Of a stretch of 64,000 bases of DNA, positions 31,456-41,229 are shown piece by piece. Within the stretch, counting starts at the first letter, position 1; every line of letters starts with the position of its first letter. The stretch is from Chondrus crispus (lineage: Eukaryota > Rhodophyta > Florideophyceae > Gigartinales > Gigartinaceae). The position numbers and the translations under genes are program-made. Location of the stretch: the NCBI RefSeq assembly GCF_000350225.1, contig NW_005178991.1, positions 124,001 through 188,000 of the forward strand, written 5' to 3'. The notes under the pieces were generated by a model. That model worked only from the letters and a program-made list of their open reading frames with translations. It did no database searches and was not told the origin of the DNA.

Positions 31456-34177
31456 CCCACACTAGGCATCATAAAGCGCACACCTTACGCCTCCCCGACC
31501 CCACTCTCGCGCAGGGAAACACCCATCCGCTTTCAACACAACCCCGCTGTACCCCCACCCCCCCTCCCCCACCCCCAAGTCGAACGCGACTTCTACCACT
31601 ACCACATGATATTCAACCACATACGACCAGCCACACTACAGACAATGGCCAAACGCAGCCTCCTACACAACCTCCCCCCTCCCTTTTCAAGAGACCCTCC
31701 AGATTCACATGCCCCAGCTGTGCTGCAGCCAAGCTACAGCCCGCCCCCCACAAACCCGCAACGCACTCATACGGCACAGGAGAGGCCTACAGCAGCGGCA
31801 TCTGCGGCCCGATCAACCGAGTCTCTCGCTAAGGCAACAAATACATCCTCACCCTCATTGACATGAACTCCCGCTACCTGATCGTCGATTTCCTACCCAC
31901 CCGCCAAGCAACACCACATCGCCTCAACCACATCCTCGGCCTACTCAAGCGGCACCGCGGCGACACACCCAAGCTCCCCCATACAGACAACGCCCGTGAA
32001 TATACCTCCACTACGGCAGCCAGGATCTTCCGCCAACACGACACTCGGCACACAACCACAGTCCCGTGCACGCCACAAGAAAACAGTATCGCCGAAAGAA
32101 TCAATGCCACAATCATGAACGCCGCGAGAGCAGCCCTGCACCACAGCCAATTTCCGGCGTCTCACTGGGAAGATGCCGTACACGACGCGGCATTCAAGTA
32201 CAATCATATAATGCACCACGGAACAGGCCAGACCCCCACCACAATCTGGAATAACCATGTACCACAAGTGCCCCAATTGCTCGTCTTCGGACAGCTCGGC
32301 AGCACACCAGTGCTTGCGAACCGGAACCAAATATCCAAACTAGAATCCAGAGCCAACGCGATCCGCTACTTGTACGCGTCAGACCCACCACACATTGTCG
32401 TCCTCGAGACGAAAACCAGAAGAACAAAACGCATCGGCACTATCAACCTCAGACCATATCACCACTCACCAGACCCCACCGCGCACAGCACGGCAGCATT
32501 TAAGGCTTTCTCACCCCACCCCACGCCGATCGAGATCACATCCACCACCCCTGCCCCGCTACACCACGGCCAAGCGAAGCGATACCCAGATGCTCGAGAG
32601 AGAGAAATTGCCCACAACTCCGAACTCGACACCATCGACAAAAACAACGTGATCACATGGCTCCCCGACAACAAGATCCCACGAACAGCCCAACTGATCC
32701 CCCTTAAAATGGGATACCGATATAAACGCGACAGCCAGAGACAAATAGTGAAACGGAAAGCTCGCTGTGCAGTAAGCGGCGACAAAATGATCCCATACAT
32801 ACACTATGACCCGAAGCAAACCACAACATACATGGCCGATAAAACCACCGTCAGGCTGTTGTTCACCATCGCGGCATCTCATCGGCTAGAGGTCGAACAT
32901 ATAGACATGGAATCGGCATATCTGCACGAAAAATTCCCCCACAATGGAAAAGAAGCCGTATACGTCAGGCAGCACCCGCGGTTCGACGGAAGCCTCAAAC
33001 ATCCCTGCCGAGCAGGGAACCTCGCCAAAAACCTTTACGGGACACCGCCCGCCAGAAACATCTACCTCACCGCTGTATTTGCAGTTCTAAATAAACACAA
33101 CTTCACCCAATCCGAGACCGACCCGTGCTTGTGCCATCTCTCTACCACGGACCAGACGGTCTTCATCGGAATCAGTACGGACGACTTCACTATTGCTGCA
33201 AACGACAAACGCCTCCTCGAAAAATTTGCCAGCATACTGGTGGCCACGTACAAGATCAAACGCCTGGGAGCACACAAATCTTTCCAAGGATAGACAGTAC
33301 AGCGATCTGAAAAAGGCGACATCCACGTATCGCAACCCAAAGCCATCAACTGTATCGTACAAAAGGCAGATGGCAACTTGCAACGGCAAACTAACCCCAT
33401 ACAACGATGGCGTAAGGCTCCACGGACCACCTGAATAGGACACTAGCACCCCGCAACATACAAAGAAATACCAAGAACTGCTTGGAAACATCCGATACAT
33501 CGCCGATTCCACAAGGCCTGACATCTACTTCCTAGCCAACCGCCTCTCCATCGCATCAAAAACCCGACTGAAAGACACTGGAACGCTCTTAAACGTCTCA
33601 TCCGGTACCTGAAACACACACCAAACCACGGCCTCCTTTTCAAAGCAGGACCCTACTAACTCTCCCGCCAACCTTCCGACCATCCCCCACCTAACATTCT
33701 CCACTCATACACCGACGACGACTTCGCAGCAGATGTCAAAGATCGCAAATCAAAATCAGGCATGATACACACATACAACGGCACCTTCATATGTCGGGGA
33801 TCCATGAAACAATCCAAAACAGCGCTATCCACCTGCGAGGCGGAATACATTGCTGAAACCTCCACCGCACAGCAGACCACATGGACACGAGGAATCCTCC
33901 AAGACATCTCCATGAACCCCAAACAGGCCACCCCACTCTTCATGGAGAACCAGGCGGCAATACGCATCGCAAACAACACAGGACCAACCAAACGGCGGAA
34001 ATTCATCGACCTCCGCCACCATTATCTCACGCATCTCACACCAGCTAACAAAATCCGCATTTGCCAATCCTTAGCCCTGACATGCTCGCCGACATCCTAA
34101 CGAAACCCCTGAAACGCCTCGCATTCACGAACCTATCACGAAAACTACAAATCACAAACCACCCCCCGCACCCATGA
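31236..34177 (+). pseudogene. Copia integrase, RT and RNase H, several frames
   Basis: The zinc-region remnant FTCPSCAAAKL is followed by YSSGICGPI. Copia integrases normally have the first catalytic Asp in that segment, so it appears changed to Gly. A TAA interrupts before GNKYILTLIDMNSRY. A 476-codon stretch (31863-33293) then holds integrase (HTDNAREYTS, PQENSIAERIN) and RT (EHIDMESAYLH, and ISTDDF in place of YVDD). After a TAG at 33291, RNase H continues in other frames (YTDDDFAADVKDRKS, STCEAEYIA, ADILTKPLKR). The copy is dead. Confidence 0.82.
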
Positions 34178-34275
34178 AACCAGCGGATCGCGCCTCAGCG
34201 ACGGGGGGAGTGTCATGATAGCCATAACTCAGTAGTGTCACTTCGGCGCTCCCGCTCACCTAACGCCACAGCCAT

Positions 34276-34415
34276 TGTCATGATAGCCATAGTCAGCCAT
34301 ACGTGTCCACGTAACACACGCACATACGCCGCTCGTTACGCGACGGCGGCGTCTGCCTCTCAGGGCGATCCGGCTTCGAGCGGACAATAAACGAGGTATC
34401 GTTCCTTGCACCACA
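34276..34415 (+). repeat. 3' LTR of the copia element
   Basis: 140 bp, same ends as the 5' LTR. About 65 bp upstream, at 34212, a second TGTCATGATAGCCATA fragment suggests a partial LTR-start duplication in the 3' untranslated region. Confidence 0.92.
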
Positions 34416-34420
34416 GTCTT
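34416..34420. repeat. Target-site duplication GTCTT (right) of the copia element
   Basis: It matches 29548-29552 exactly and abuts the 3' LTR. Confidence 0.9.
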
Positions 34421-35511
34421 AGTTACAGAAATAGAGATACTTACGCAAGCTTAGGATTTCAATCATTACTCATGCTAGGGATATACTGTGCCTTAAGGCA
34501 AATATTGTGAAAAGTTGGAAGCAGAAAATCTTGAGAAGCAAGGCTGTTTTTCATGACACCCATTTAGTCCAGTACCGTATCATACGGGGGAATCTATATT
34601 TTTGATATCATGGGTACGGACGTCAAGGAATTACACTTGTGTGGGACGGGATAGGACCGAGCCATGATGGCATACGGGAGATAGTTGCTGGTGCGACGCT
34701 TGACGGAGTAGCGTAGCTCACGTGCTCAGCGAGGCGGGTCTTGGCTATGCCAATGGTGTTGTCGGTGTGGGTAGCAATCTTTGCGCAATGGCCTCGAGCA
34801 CGGCTGTTGTGCGAGCGCTCAAGACGCGCACGGTGTCGAAGGTCAGCGGCACGAAGTGCCAAGCAAGGACAGGATGCGGGACAATGGACTGCAAGTGTAA
34901 CGCAGAGCGTAGAATGTACTCGTGCGCACGTAGTTCGCTGTTGTGTGCCGCATCGGCAGCACCTGTAACGGACCGGGCAGCAGGTATGAGAGGGGCAGTC
35001 CTCTGCGTGTATATATAAAGAAACGATGAAGTCATTGGAATAATCGTTGCATTTGCAAAGGGGCTTTTGTAAGATTAGATTGTGTGGCGTACTTGTATCA
35101 GCAGCCTTGCTGTGATGGAAACTGGGCTCCATCTGCCCGTTTCTGTCACAGCAAGGCGTGGTGAGTTCGGGTTGATCGTCATCCCTGTAGTGTCCAGACG
35201 TGCATATTGACTTTGTCTCCATAAAACGTTGGAGATATCATTAACAACTCAGCCTGAATTGACGAAGTGCTGCATCGCGTTTGCTCATGCTGTATCTGAG
35301 GGGTATGACCGTTGTGGAGGATGATATTGCTGACGCCACATACTGTGCGAGTAGTGCACTGCATTATTACTGCATTGTCACTGTCTTCCCATTTGGCGCG
35401 CGACACTCTCAACCATGGAAAGAGAAGACGAACACTTCCGGGGGCAGGCAAAGGCTGACACCCTTGGATGCTGAGAGCAGTGTTTTTCGTACATGGACTG
35501 TTATGGCACTA
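34421..35511. other. Intergenic stretch without a recognised gene
   Basis: Open frames here are Cys- or Ser-rich without recognisable domains. I see no repeat or RNA gene. Confidence 0.45.
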
Positions 35512-35746
35512 CAGTAGTTCCTCCTTATAAGAATGCCTCATATAAGGATATCCTCGGTATAAGAATGCAAAACGCATCCACTGTTTTCGTTTCTGCAAAA
35601 TTGACCCCAATTTCGAACATTTATTCATACTCTATACAAGAATACAACGAGAAAGATTTTTCAAAAATCTGGTACAGAACCAGCTACTTTTACAACAAAA
35701 ATAAGGGCCAGTACAATATTCAGAAACCAGTAACGGCAGGAAATCC

Positions 35747-35790
35747 ACCCGTTTCCTTTGGGGATGGCCGAATCCCCAAAGGAAACGGGT
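35747..35790. repeat. 44-bp hairpin with perfect 19-bp stem
   Basis: A perfect 19-bp inverted repeat (ACCCGTTTCCTTTGGGGAT and its complement) encloses a 6-base loop. It lies inside the pogo-like MITE, next to the nested element. Confidence 0.85.
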
Positions 35791-35807
35791 ACTTACGTCG
35801 CCTGAGG

Positions 35808-36014
35808 GTGTGTCTTAACATGCCCCGTTTTGCTGCGGTTTGCTTTGCCTTGCCCAAAGAAGTGACTTGGCGTGCTATGAGTGGCTCCTACGTTTTAATT
35901 TATGTGTTTAAGAAAAGCAACGGCTTAAGAAGCATACGGTATTTGTTAAGAATTTAAAAGTATTCCTGGCAAGATCGGGCAAGGCAAAGCAAAAACCAGC
36001 CTGTTAAGACACGC
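35808..36014. mobile_element. 207-bp nested MITE with 7-bp target duplication
   Basis: Terminal inverted repeats begin GTGTGTCTTAACA and extend imperfectly inward, and both arms carry a GGCAAGGCAAAGC-type stretch. CCTGAGG flanks both sides (35801-35807 and 36015-36021). A 7-8 bp duplication is typical of hAT-like elements. It inserted into the pogo-like MITE. Confidence 0.72.
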
Positions 36015-36661
36015 CCTGAGGCGCGATTGCAGGCTGGCCAGAGTACGATTGCAGGAGGCCACGGCCGGTCGCCAGAGTAGGATAGACGACTTTTTTAAGT
36101 TACAGTAGCTTAACTCTCCTGTGTTGGTAGGACCAAATCCTCATTAAAGAATATCCTCTATATAAGAATGGAAAACCCGTCCACCGGACATATTCTTATA
36201 CCGAGGAACTACTGTACTGTTATGACGTTGACATGTAAGCGACAGGAAGTCTTGTGCGCAGGATACGACGGATGGTCGCGATTAAATTTCAAGCGAGTGA
36301 CGCGGGGGAACGTGCCTATTCGTCAAACACCTGTTTAGCCTGCTCGCCACGTGCTGTGTGAAGCATCTTTGTTTCGGAAGGTCTTCGTGCTCACGCTAAC
36401 AAGTTACTCCCACCCTCGGCTTGAACCTTTTCCACTTGCATTATAATACGCTTGGGGCCCATTTGCCCGTGCCCTATTGGCCATAAAGGCATCGCTCTCC
36501 GGGAACTTCCGGGAGAGGCAGACTGGCCGAGACACTGTTCCGAAGAGTGCCATCGCCATTGCACCCTTCTCTTTCCCTCACTGGATTCACCAAATCGAAC
36601 CCAATTGCCATCCTCTGAAGTGCCCTGACCCCGCCATCTGTCACAATTGGATTCTAAGACA

Positions 36662-38515
36662 ATGTTTCGCAAATGCATGGTCAACATCACAGCAGTGTTC
36701 GGCCTGTTCCTCTGTGCGACTGAGGCCATGGAGCGCGATCTCGATGGGGTCAATCTTCGCTGCTGCACCGCCATAGAGAATCCAATAATCGTAAGGAACA
36801 AAGCTAAGGTAGGAACCATGTTCATTCTAATCTGCGACAGAAACGCTTGCATAGCTAACCTTCACATCTTGTGTTGCTTTCAGATTCATGGATACGACGG
36901 GCTGGCCATTCGATACCTCGAACAGCTGCAAGAAAGGCTTGGATTTCGATGCGAGTCTCTCAAAGAGTTGAGAAACAAGGACGGCGTGCAATTCAACGCT
37001 ATCGTCGAAAATATAGACGAGTGCACTACAGAAGATGGGAATATTCGGCAAGACCCAAAATGCCAGTGCGAAATGGCCGTCGGTGGCTGGTTTCGGAATC
37101 CTGAGCGATTCAGGCGAGTGGATTTTCTGCCGCCGTTCGCTATCGACGGCCTGAGCATCGTTGTGCATACGGATAACACTTCCTCGGCATCTGCGGGCGC
37201 CTTCTTCATCACTGCTTTCTCTACCACTGTGTGGTTTTTCATATTCGGGCTTGTTTGTGTGTTTACGTTTCTCAAAATGCTTGACAGGCGCTTCGTACCC
37301 CCGGATGAATCTTACCAGCCGCTGCCGAGAACATCTTCTCGGGTGCGCAGGATGAAGCACTATTTGTTGAAGAGTCGCATACCATATCGATTGCGAAAGG
37401 CACTGCAAAGCACACGTAAGTCTTTGTCGAAAGAAGTTTGGCTTCATTCAAATTCTTTCTTTTGCCTCTGACTTAGTTTTCTCTCCCCATTTCTATCACT
37501 TTTCTACTTTTCGCGAACCATCTCCATTAGTGAGCCGTATGGTCGGTCAAGGTGGCTACGATCCCATCGAGGGCAAGACGAGCTCGAGACAATGGGTTCT
37601 CAACCTGCTCATTGCTCTATGCAGCCTTTTCCTGATTTTGACATACGAATCGGCAATGACGTAAGTTGTTTTGTCTTCAGACACCAGCAGAGTCAAACTC
37701 TCAGCGAGGATCTCACGGAAAGAAATTAACGCCTTCCCACGTTTTTAACAGTGCGGTACTTGTACAGGACACCCTCGTTTCTGACTACCGCAATATTGAA
37801 GACCTGAAGAAGTGCCATATACCCCCGTATGAAGTATGCGTGCCAGAAGGAGGATCCATACAAGTGTTCTGGGATGACGCTATCTCTACAGAGTACGTCA
37901 CGCCTACCTCGTTACCTCCGTGTTTCTCTCAAACAGTGGTTGCTAACAACTACACTTCCCATTCTCTTCGCCAGTTCCTGTCACAAGGGTCAAAGTCCGA
38001 TGCTGGTTTCATCATACGAAGAAGGCGCCAAGAACTTGTACGAGAAAAAGTGCAAATTTATGATCGGTCTCACTGCCACGGGCATGAGTCTTGCCCACGG
38101 AATGTACTGCCAGAAGATAGTGTCATCGGGCGAGCCCTGCTTCCTGGGTGGACTGTCGTTCCTTCTTCCGCGTGGCTCCAAGTACACGGAAGTGATGAGC
38201 AACGCAACGCTGGACATGCAGCGATCGGGGTTGCTCCCAAGGGCAGAGAATTATGTCAAGTCGATCGGGCAGTGTCCAAAGGACAGCCATTTGACCCTGA
38301 CGCTGACCAAGCTGCAGGTTTTCTTCATACTGGCTTTCGTGGCGTGCTTCGTAATCTTTTTAGAAATGGTGCTTGACCCGCAGGAGGCAGAGAGGGTGAA
38401 CAAAGAAAAGAGGAGGGAAGGTGATGATGGCTCGACGACGGAAGAGGGCTCGATCGAGGGTACTTGTACTACCGTGGATGTAGCCGTTTGTATGAATACG
38501 GATGAAAGAGGTTAG
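36662..38515 (+). CDS. Ionotropic-glutamate-receptor-like ligand-gated channel (five exons)
   Basis: Proposed exons are 36662-36808, 36884-37415, 37531-37660, 37752-37892 and 37975-38515, all with GT-AG introns of 75-115 nt. They give 496 residues. A signal peptide occupies residues 1-22. The S1 half of the ligand domain has IHGYDGLAIRYLEQLQERLGF and AVGGWFRNPERFRRVDFLPPF. M1 is at about 155-181. A re-entrant-loop-like QGGYDPIEGKTSSR and M3 LILTYESAMTAVLVQ follow; the latter matches the SYTANLAAF gating motif in position. The S2 half contains SDYRNIEDLKKC, and M4 is at about 429-446. There is no large amino-terminal domain, so it resembles minimal receptors. Architecture is the main evidence; ligand and ion selectivity are unknown, and the pore loop is unusually polar. 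Confidence 0.8.
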
Positions 38516-38842
38516 ATGAGAGGTAATTCCGTACGACGGAATGTTTTGTGGGTGGTGCTGTTTCAGAAAGGTAGTCGGGGGTGCACTGGCTGGGGTTTTC
38601 GTTGCGTCGTGGCGTACTGCACACACCGTGTACTCAGTACACGGTGTGTGCAGTGTGCCACGACCGTCCGTGTACTACACGGTGTGTGCAGTAACAGTTC
38701 ATGATAAAATGTGGCAAGTGACCGATTTTTTCTAGGCATGTCTGGTGAAAAGGCCGTATCCTACCCAGTCCTTCACCGATTTTGACTTTTTAAAGCTCAA
38801 TAAACATATAAAGCGCGCATATACAGTACCAACGGTACTGTA
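38516..38842. other. 3' flank of the receptor-like gene
   Basis: No gene. It contains a strong hairpin and, at its right end, the TA target of the Tc1/mariner element. Confidence 0.5.
38616..38654. repeat. 39-bp hairpin with perfect 18-bp stem
   Basis: Arms ACTGCACACACCGTGTAC and its complement enclose TCA, about 100 bp after the stop of the receptor-like gene. A third, partial copy of the right arm follows at about 38675-38693. It could affect RNA 3'-end formation or be a fold-back repeat. Confidence 0.82.
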
Positions 38843-40423
38843 CAGTGCTGGCCAAAATGATAGGGACACAGGCTATTCGCACTGTGGCAGCCCCTTTTTG
38901 CTCCAATGATAAAAGAGAAGAGGCTCTGTACACGTATTGGGCGAGCTAAACGTGATGGAAAAGACGGTTTTATAGAATAAAAAAAAGCCTTGGAGCTATA
39001 AGGCAAAAACGTGTTTACGGCATGGCCATAATGATAGGGACAACAGGAACTAACTCGCGTTTTGGCGCAAAACGCAAACTGCGTTCCGCCGAAAGGCGTA
39101 AAGGCCATGCTAAGGCTACACTCGAGGGGTCTGCAGACGGTTGTGCAGAAAACAGTCGGTTGGTAGCTCGGAGAAATGGGAAGAGGCAAAGTCCTGAACG
39201 AGCACGAAAAGGAGCTTATCGCTGGTCTTTCTCAAGGCGGTAGAACCATTCGAGACATCGCTGCTCGTGTGCAGCGCTCCAAGAACGTAGTTTCTAACTT
39301 CCTGCGCGCGCCGTTGGAATTTGGGAGAAAAAAATCGCCAGGAAGACCGCAAAAGCTATCCCCCACCGACAAGAGAAGGTTACTTCGGGCTGCTTCAAAT
39401 GAAACAAAAGACTCTAACACGCTTCGTCAGGAGCTGGGACTCTCTGTTGCCTCACGGTCAGTCAATCTGCCGCACGCTGCACAACGACCCGAACTTCCAA
39501 TTCAAGAAGATGGTGTCGGCTCCAATGATGCTGCCCCGTCATCTCGTCGCCCGTGAAAATTTTGCGAGCGAGAAGCTGACATGGTGTCCTGCAGATTGGT
39601 ATAAAGTCATCTGGTCCGACGAGAAAAAGTTCAATCTCGACGGACCAGATGGCTTCGCCTTCTATTGGCACGACCTGAGGAAGGACAAGCGCATATTCTC
39701 GAGAAGGCAAGGAGGTGGGAATTCGGTCATGTTTTCGGGGGCTTTTTGTGGGACGAAGAAATGCGAATTGGTGTTGCTCGAAGGAAATAAGAACGCAGAG
39801 GACTACATACAGACATTAGAAAGTTATTTGCTACCGTTTATTGATCAGGAGCTGGACGCAGGATGGCTATACATGCATGACGGAGCTTCTATTCACAGGG
39901 CACATCGGGTCAGGCAGTTTTTGAGGAGGAAGAGGTGCCGGTTATGGACTGGCCGGCAAAGTCCCCGGACTTAAATCCTATAGAGAATCTCTGGGGTCTG
40001 TTAGCACGTGCTGTATACGCTGGTTGTCGTCAATTTGACAACGTCGAAGAGCTTAAAGAGGCCGTTTGGGAAGCCTGGGATAACATCACAACGGACACAC
40101 TGAAATCCCTTTCGGGGTCCATGCAACGACGCTGCAGGGACTGTTATCTTGCCAAGGGAGGTGCTACAAAGTACTGAGGTGAGTATTGCGCATACATGGG
40201 GTCCAGATAATGGGGTAGAGGTCTTGTCCCTATCATTATGGCCATGCCGTAAACACGTTTTGCCTTATAGTTCCGAAGCTGTTTTTTGTTCTATAAAACC
40301 GTTTTTTCTATCACGTTTAGCTCTCCCAATACGTGTGCAGAGCCTCGTCTCATTTATCATTGGAGCAAAAGGGGGATGCCACAGTGCGAATAGCCTGTGT
40401 CCCTATCATTTTGGCCAGCACTG
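38843..40423 (+). mobile_element. Tc1/mariner transposon with ~200-bp IR/DR termini
   Basis: The element starts CAGTGCTGGCC, has TA on both sides (38841-38842 and 40424-40425) and ends with the complementary sequence. Each terminal inverted repeat is about 200 bp and holds two direct copies of GGCCAWAATGATAGGGACAM, one at the tip and one at the inner edge. This is the IR/DR arrangement of elements such as Sleeping Beauty. The transposase inside is broken. Confidence 0.9.
39176..40177 (+). pseudogene. Tc1/mariner transposase, two frameshifts
   Basis: The N-terminal part is a helix-turn-helix DNA-binding region (EKELIAGLSQGGRTIRDIAA, then GRKKSPGRPQKLS). The catalytic part has VIWSDEKKFNLDGPDG (first Asp), WLYMHDGASIH (second Asp) and DWPAKSPDLNPIENLWG (Glu). 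These give a DD34E-like layout. Frame breaks lie near 39463 and near 39930. Joined, the protein would be about 333 residues, a normal Tc1 length, so the lesions are small indels. Confidence 0.87.
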
Positions 40424-40593
40424 TAGCTTTACAACTGTAACGAAATCACATCATGTGTTCATTCAAGGGAATGAAGTCCCTTAAATGAACGCCTTTTACA
40501 GGTCTGAATCGCATGGAAACTAATTTGGTAACCTCAAATAAAGGCCGTGGCCCGAAAAAACTCTTTATTCTAACAGTCAAATAATGTCCGTTA
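40424..40593. other. Short spacer between the Tc1/mariner element and a MITE
   Basis: A TTCAAGGGAATGAAGTCCCTTAAATGAA-type inverted repeat lies near 40462-40490. Nothing else is recognised. Confidence 0.4.
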
Positions 40594-40906
40594 ACTATTT
40601 TGGCAAACATAAACTATTTTGGCAACGCACTTTTCCGGAATGGCGATGATGGGCGGCTATCGATCAATATGGAAAAGCATATTACGTTGTAATGGCACGG
40701 CACAGCCTGGATTTTTGGCGGACAAGCGAAAGTAATGGGCTTTCGAATGGCGGTAAAAACAGAAAAGGCGGGCAGGTTGTAATCAGTCACAGAGCTACCA
40801 AGGTTAGCAAGTGGCGGGGGCGGATCTGGGTGACTCGGTTTCGGAAAAGTGCAGCAAAAAGGGGAAGCAGTGCGTTGCCAAAATAGTTTATATTTGCCAA
40901 AATAGT
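40594..40906. mobile_element. 313-bp MITE with double-motif termini
   Basis: The inverted ends (about 38 bp) begin ACTATTTTGGCAAA and repeat ACTATTTTGGCAA again inside, ending CGCAC. TA flanks both sides (40592-40593 and 40907-40908). No coding capacity. The paired motifs look like two transposase-binding sites. Confidence 0.85.
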
Positions 40907-40962
40907 TACCGAAGTGTCATGCCACGACGATTCATGCACCTTTACAGTACACTGTACTGTTG

Positions 40963-41229
40963 TGTGAGATACTTTTAGGGAAATATTTGCATTTTACTGT
41001 AGAGGGAGATTTTATTCTGTAGTCCGAGATTTTATTTGAATTTTAGAGAAGCGCACGCGGACGGCCCGGCGGAATCCGGGCCGGATGCGTGGACGCTTCT
41101 GGAAGGAATTTCGTAGAAATAAAAGAGAGAGGGTGACGGGCGCTGCGGGGAAGGGGGGACCACACTCGGCCAACCCTCACCACGAACGGCACGCTCCCCA
41201 GAACCGCCTCCCCCATTTCACCGACAACA
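40963..41229 (+). repeat. 5' LTR of element 2 (267 bp)
   Basis: TGTGAGATA to ACCGACAACA, followed directly by the same TGGTACTCTTGTGGAGGG primer site as element 1. Its 20-bp internal unit occurs in the same number as in the 5' LTR of element 1. Confidence 0.92.

Larger units (their letters stand above)
29553..34415 (+). mobile_element. Complete Ty1/copia retrotransposon
   Basis: Two 140-bp LTRs with TG...CA ends and 5-bp GTCTT target duplications bound the element. Inside, in copia order, are gag, protease, integrase, RT and RNase H. The coding strand is conspicuously poor in G and rich in C and A. Several stops and frame changes make it inactive. The intact ends and similar LTRs indicate a fairly recent insertion. 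Confidence 0.92.
35512..36214. mobile_element. 703-bp pogo-like MITE containing a nested MITE
   Basis: Inverted ends CAGTAGTTCCTC...TATAAGAAT are flanked by TA on each side (35510-35511 and 36215-36216). The CAG start and TA target suggest mobilisation by a pogo/Tigger transposase. The TATAAGAATG and TATAAGGATATCCTC motifs recur sub-terminally. It does not encode a protein I can recognise and contains a smaller element and a strong hairpin. Confidence 0.8.

Noticed and set aside
34623..35222. 199-codon minus-strand frame rich in Cys
   Set aside because: There is no domain, signal peptide or codon pattern to support it, and overlapping frames of similar size exist on the other strand.
39022..39243. 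Frame upstream of the Tc1/mariner transposase as an extra gene
   Set aside because: It lies mostly in the terminal inverted repeat and overlaps the helix-turn-helix start in another frame.
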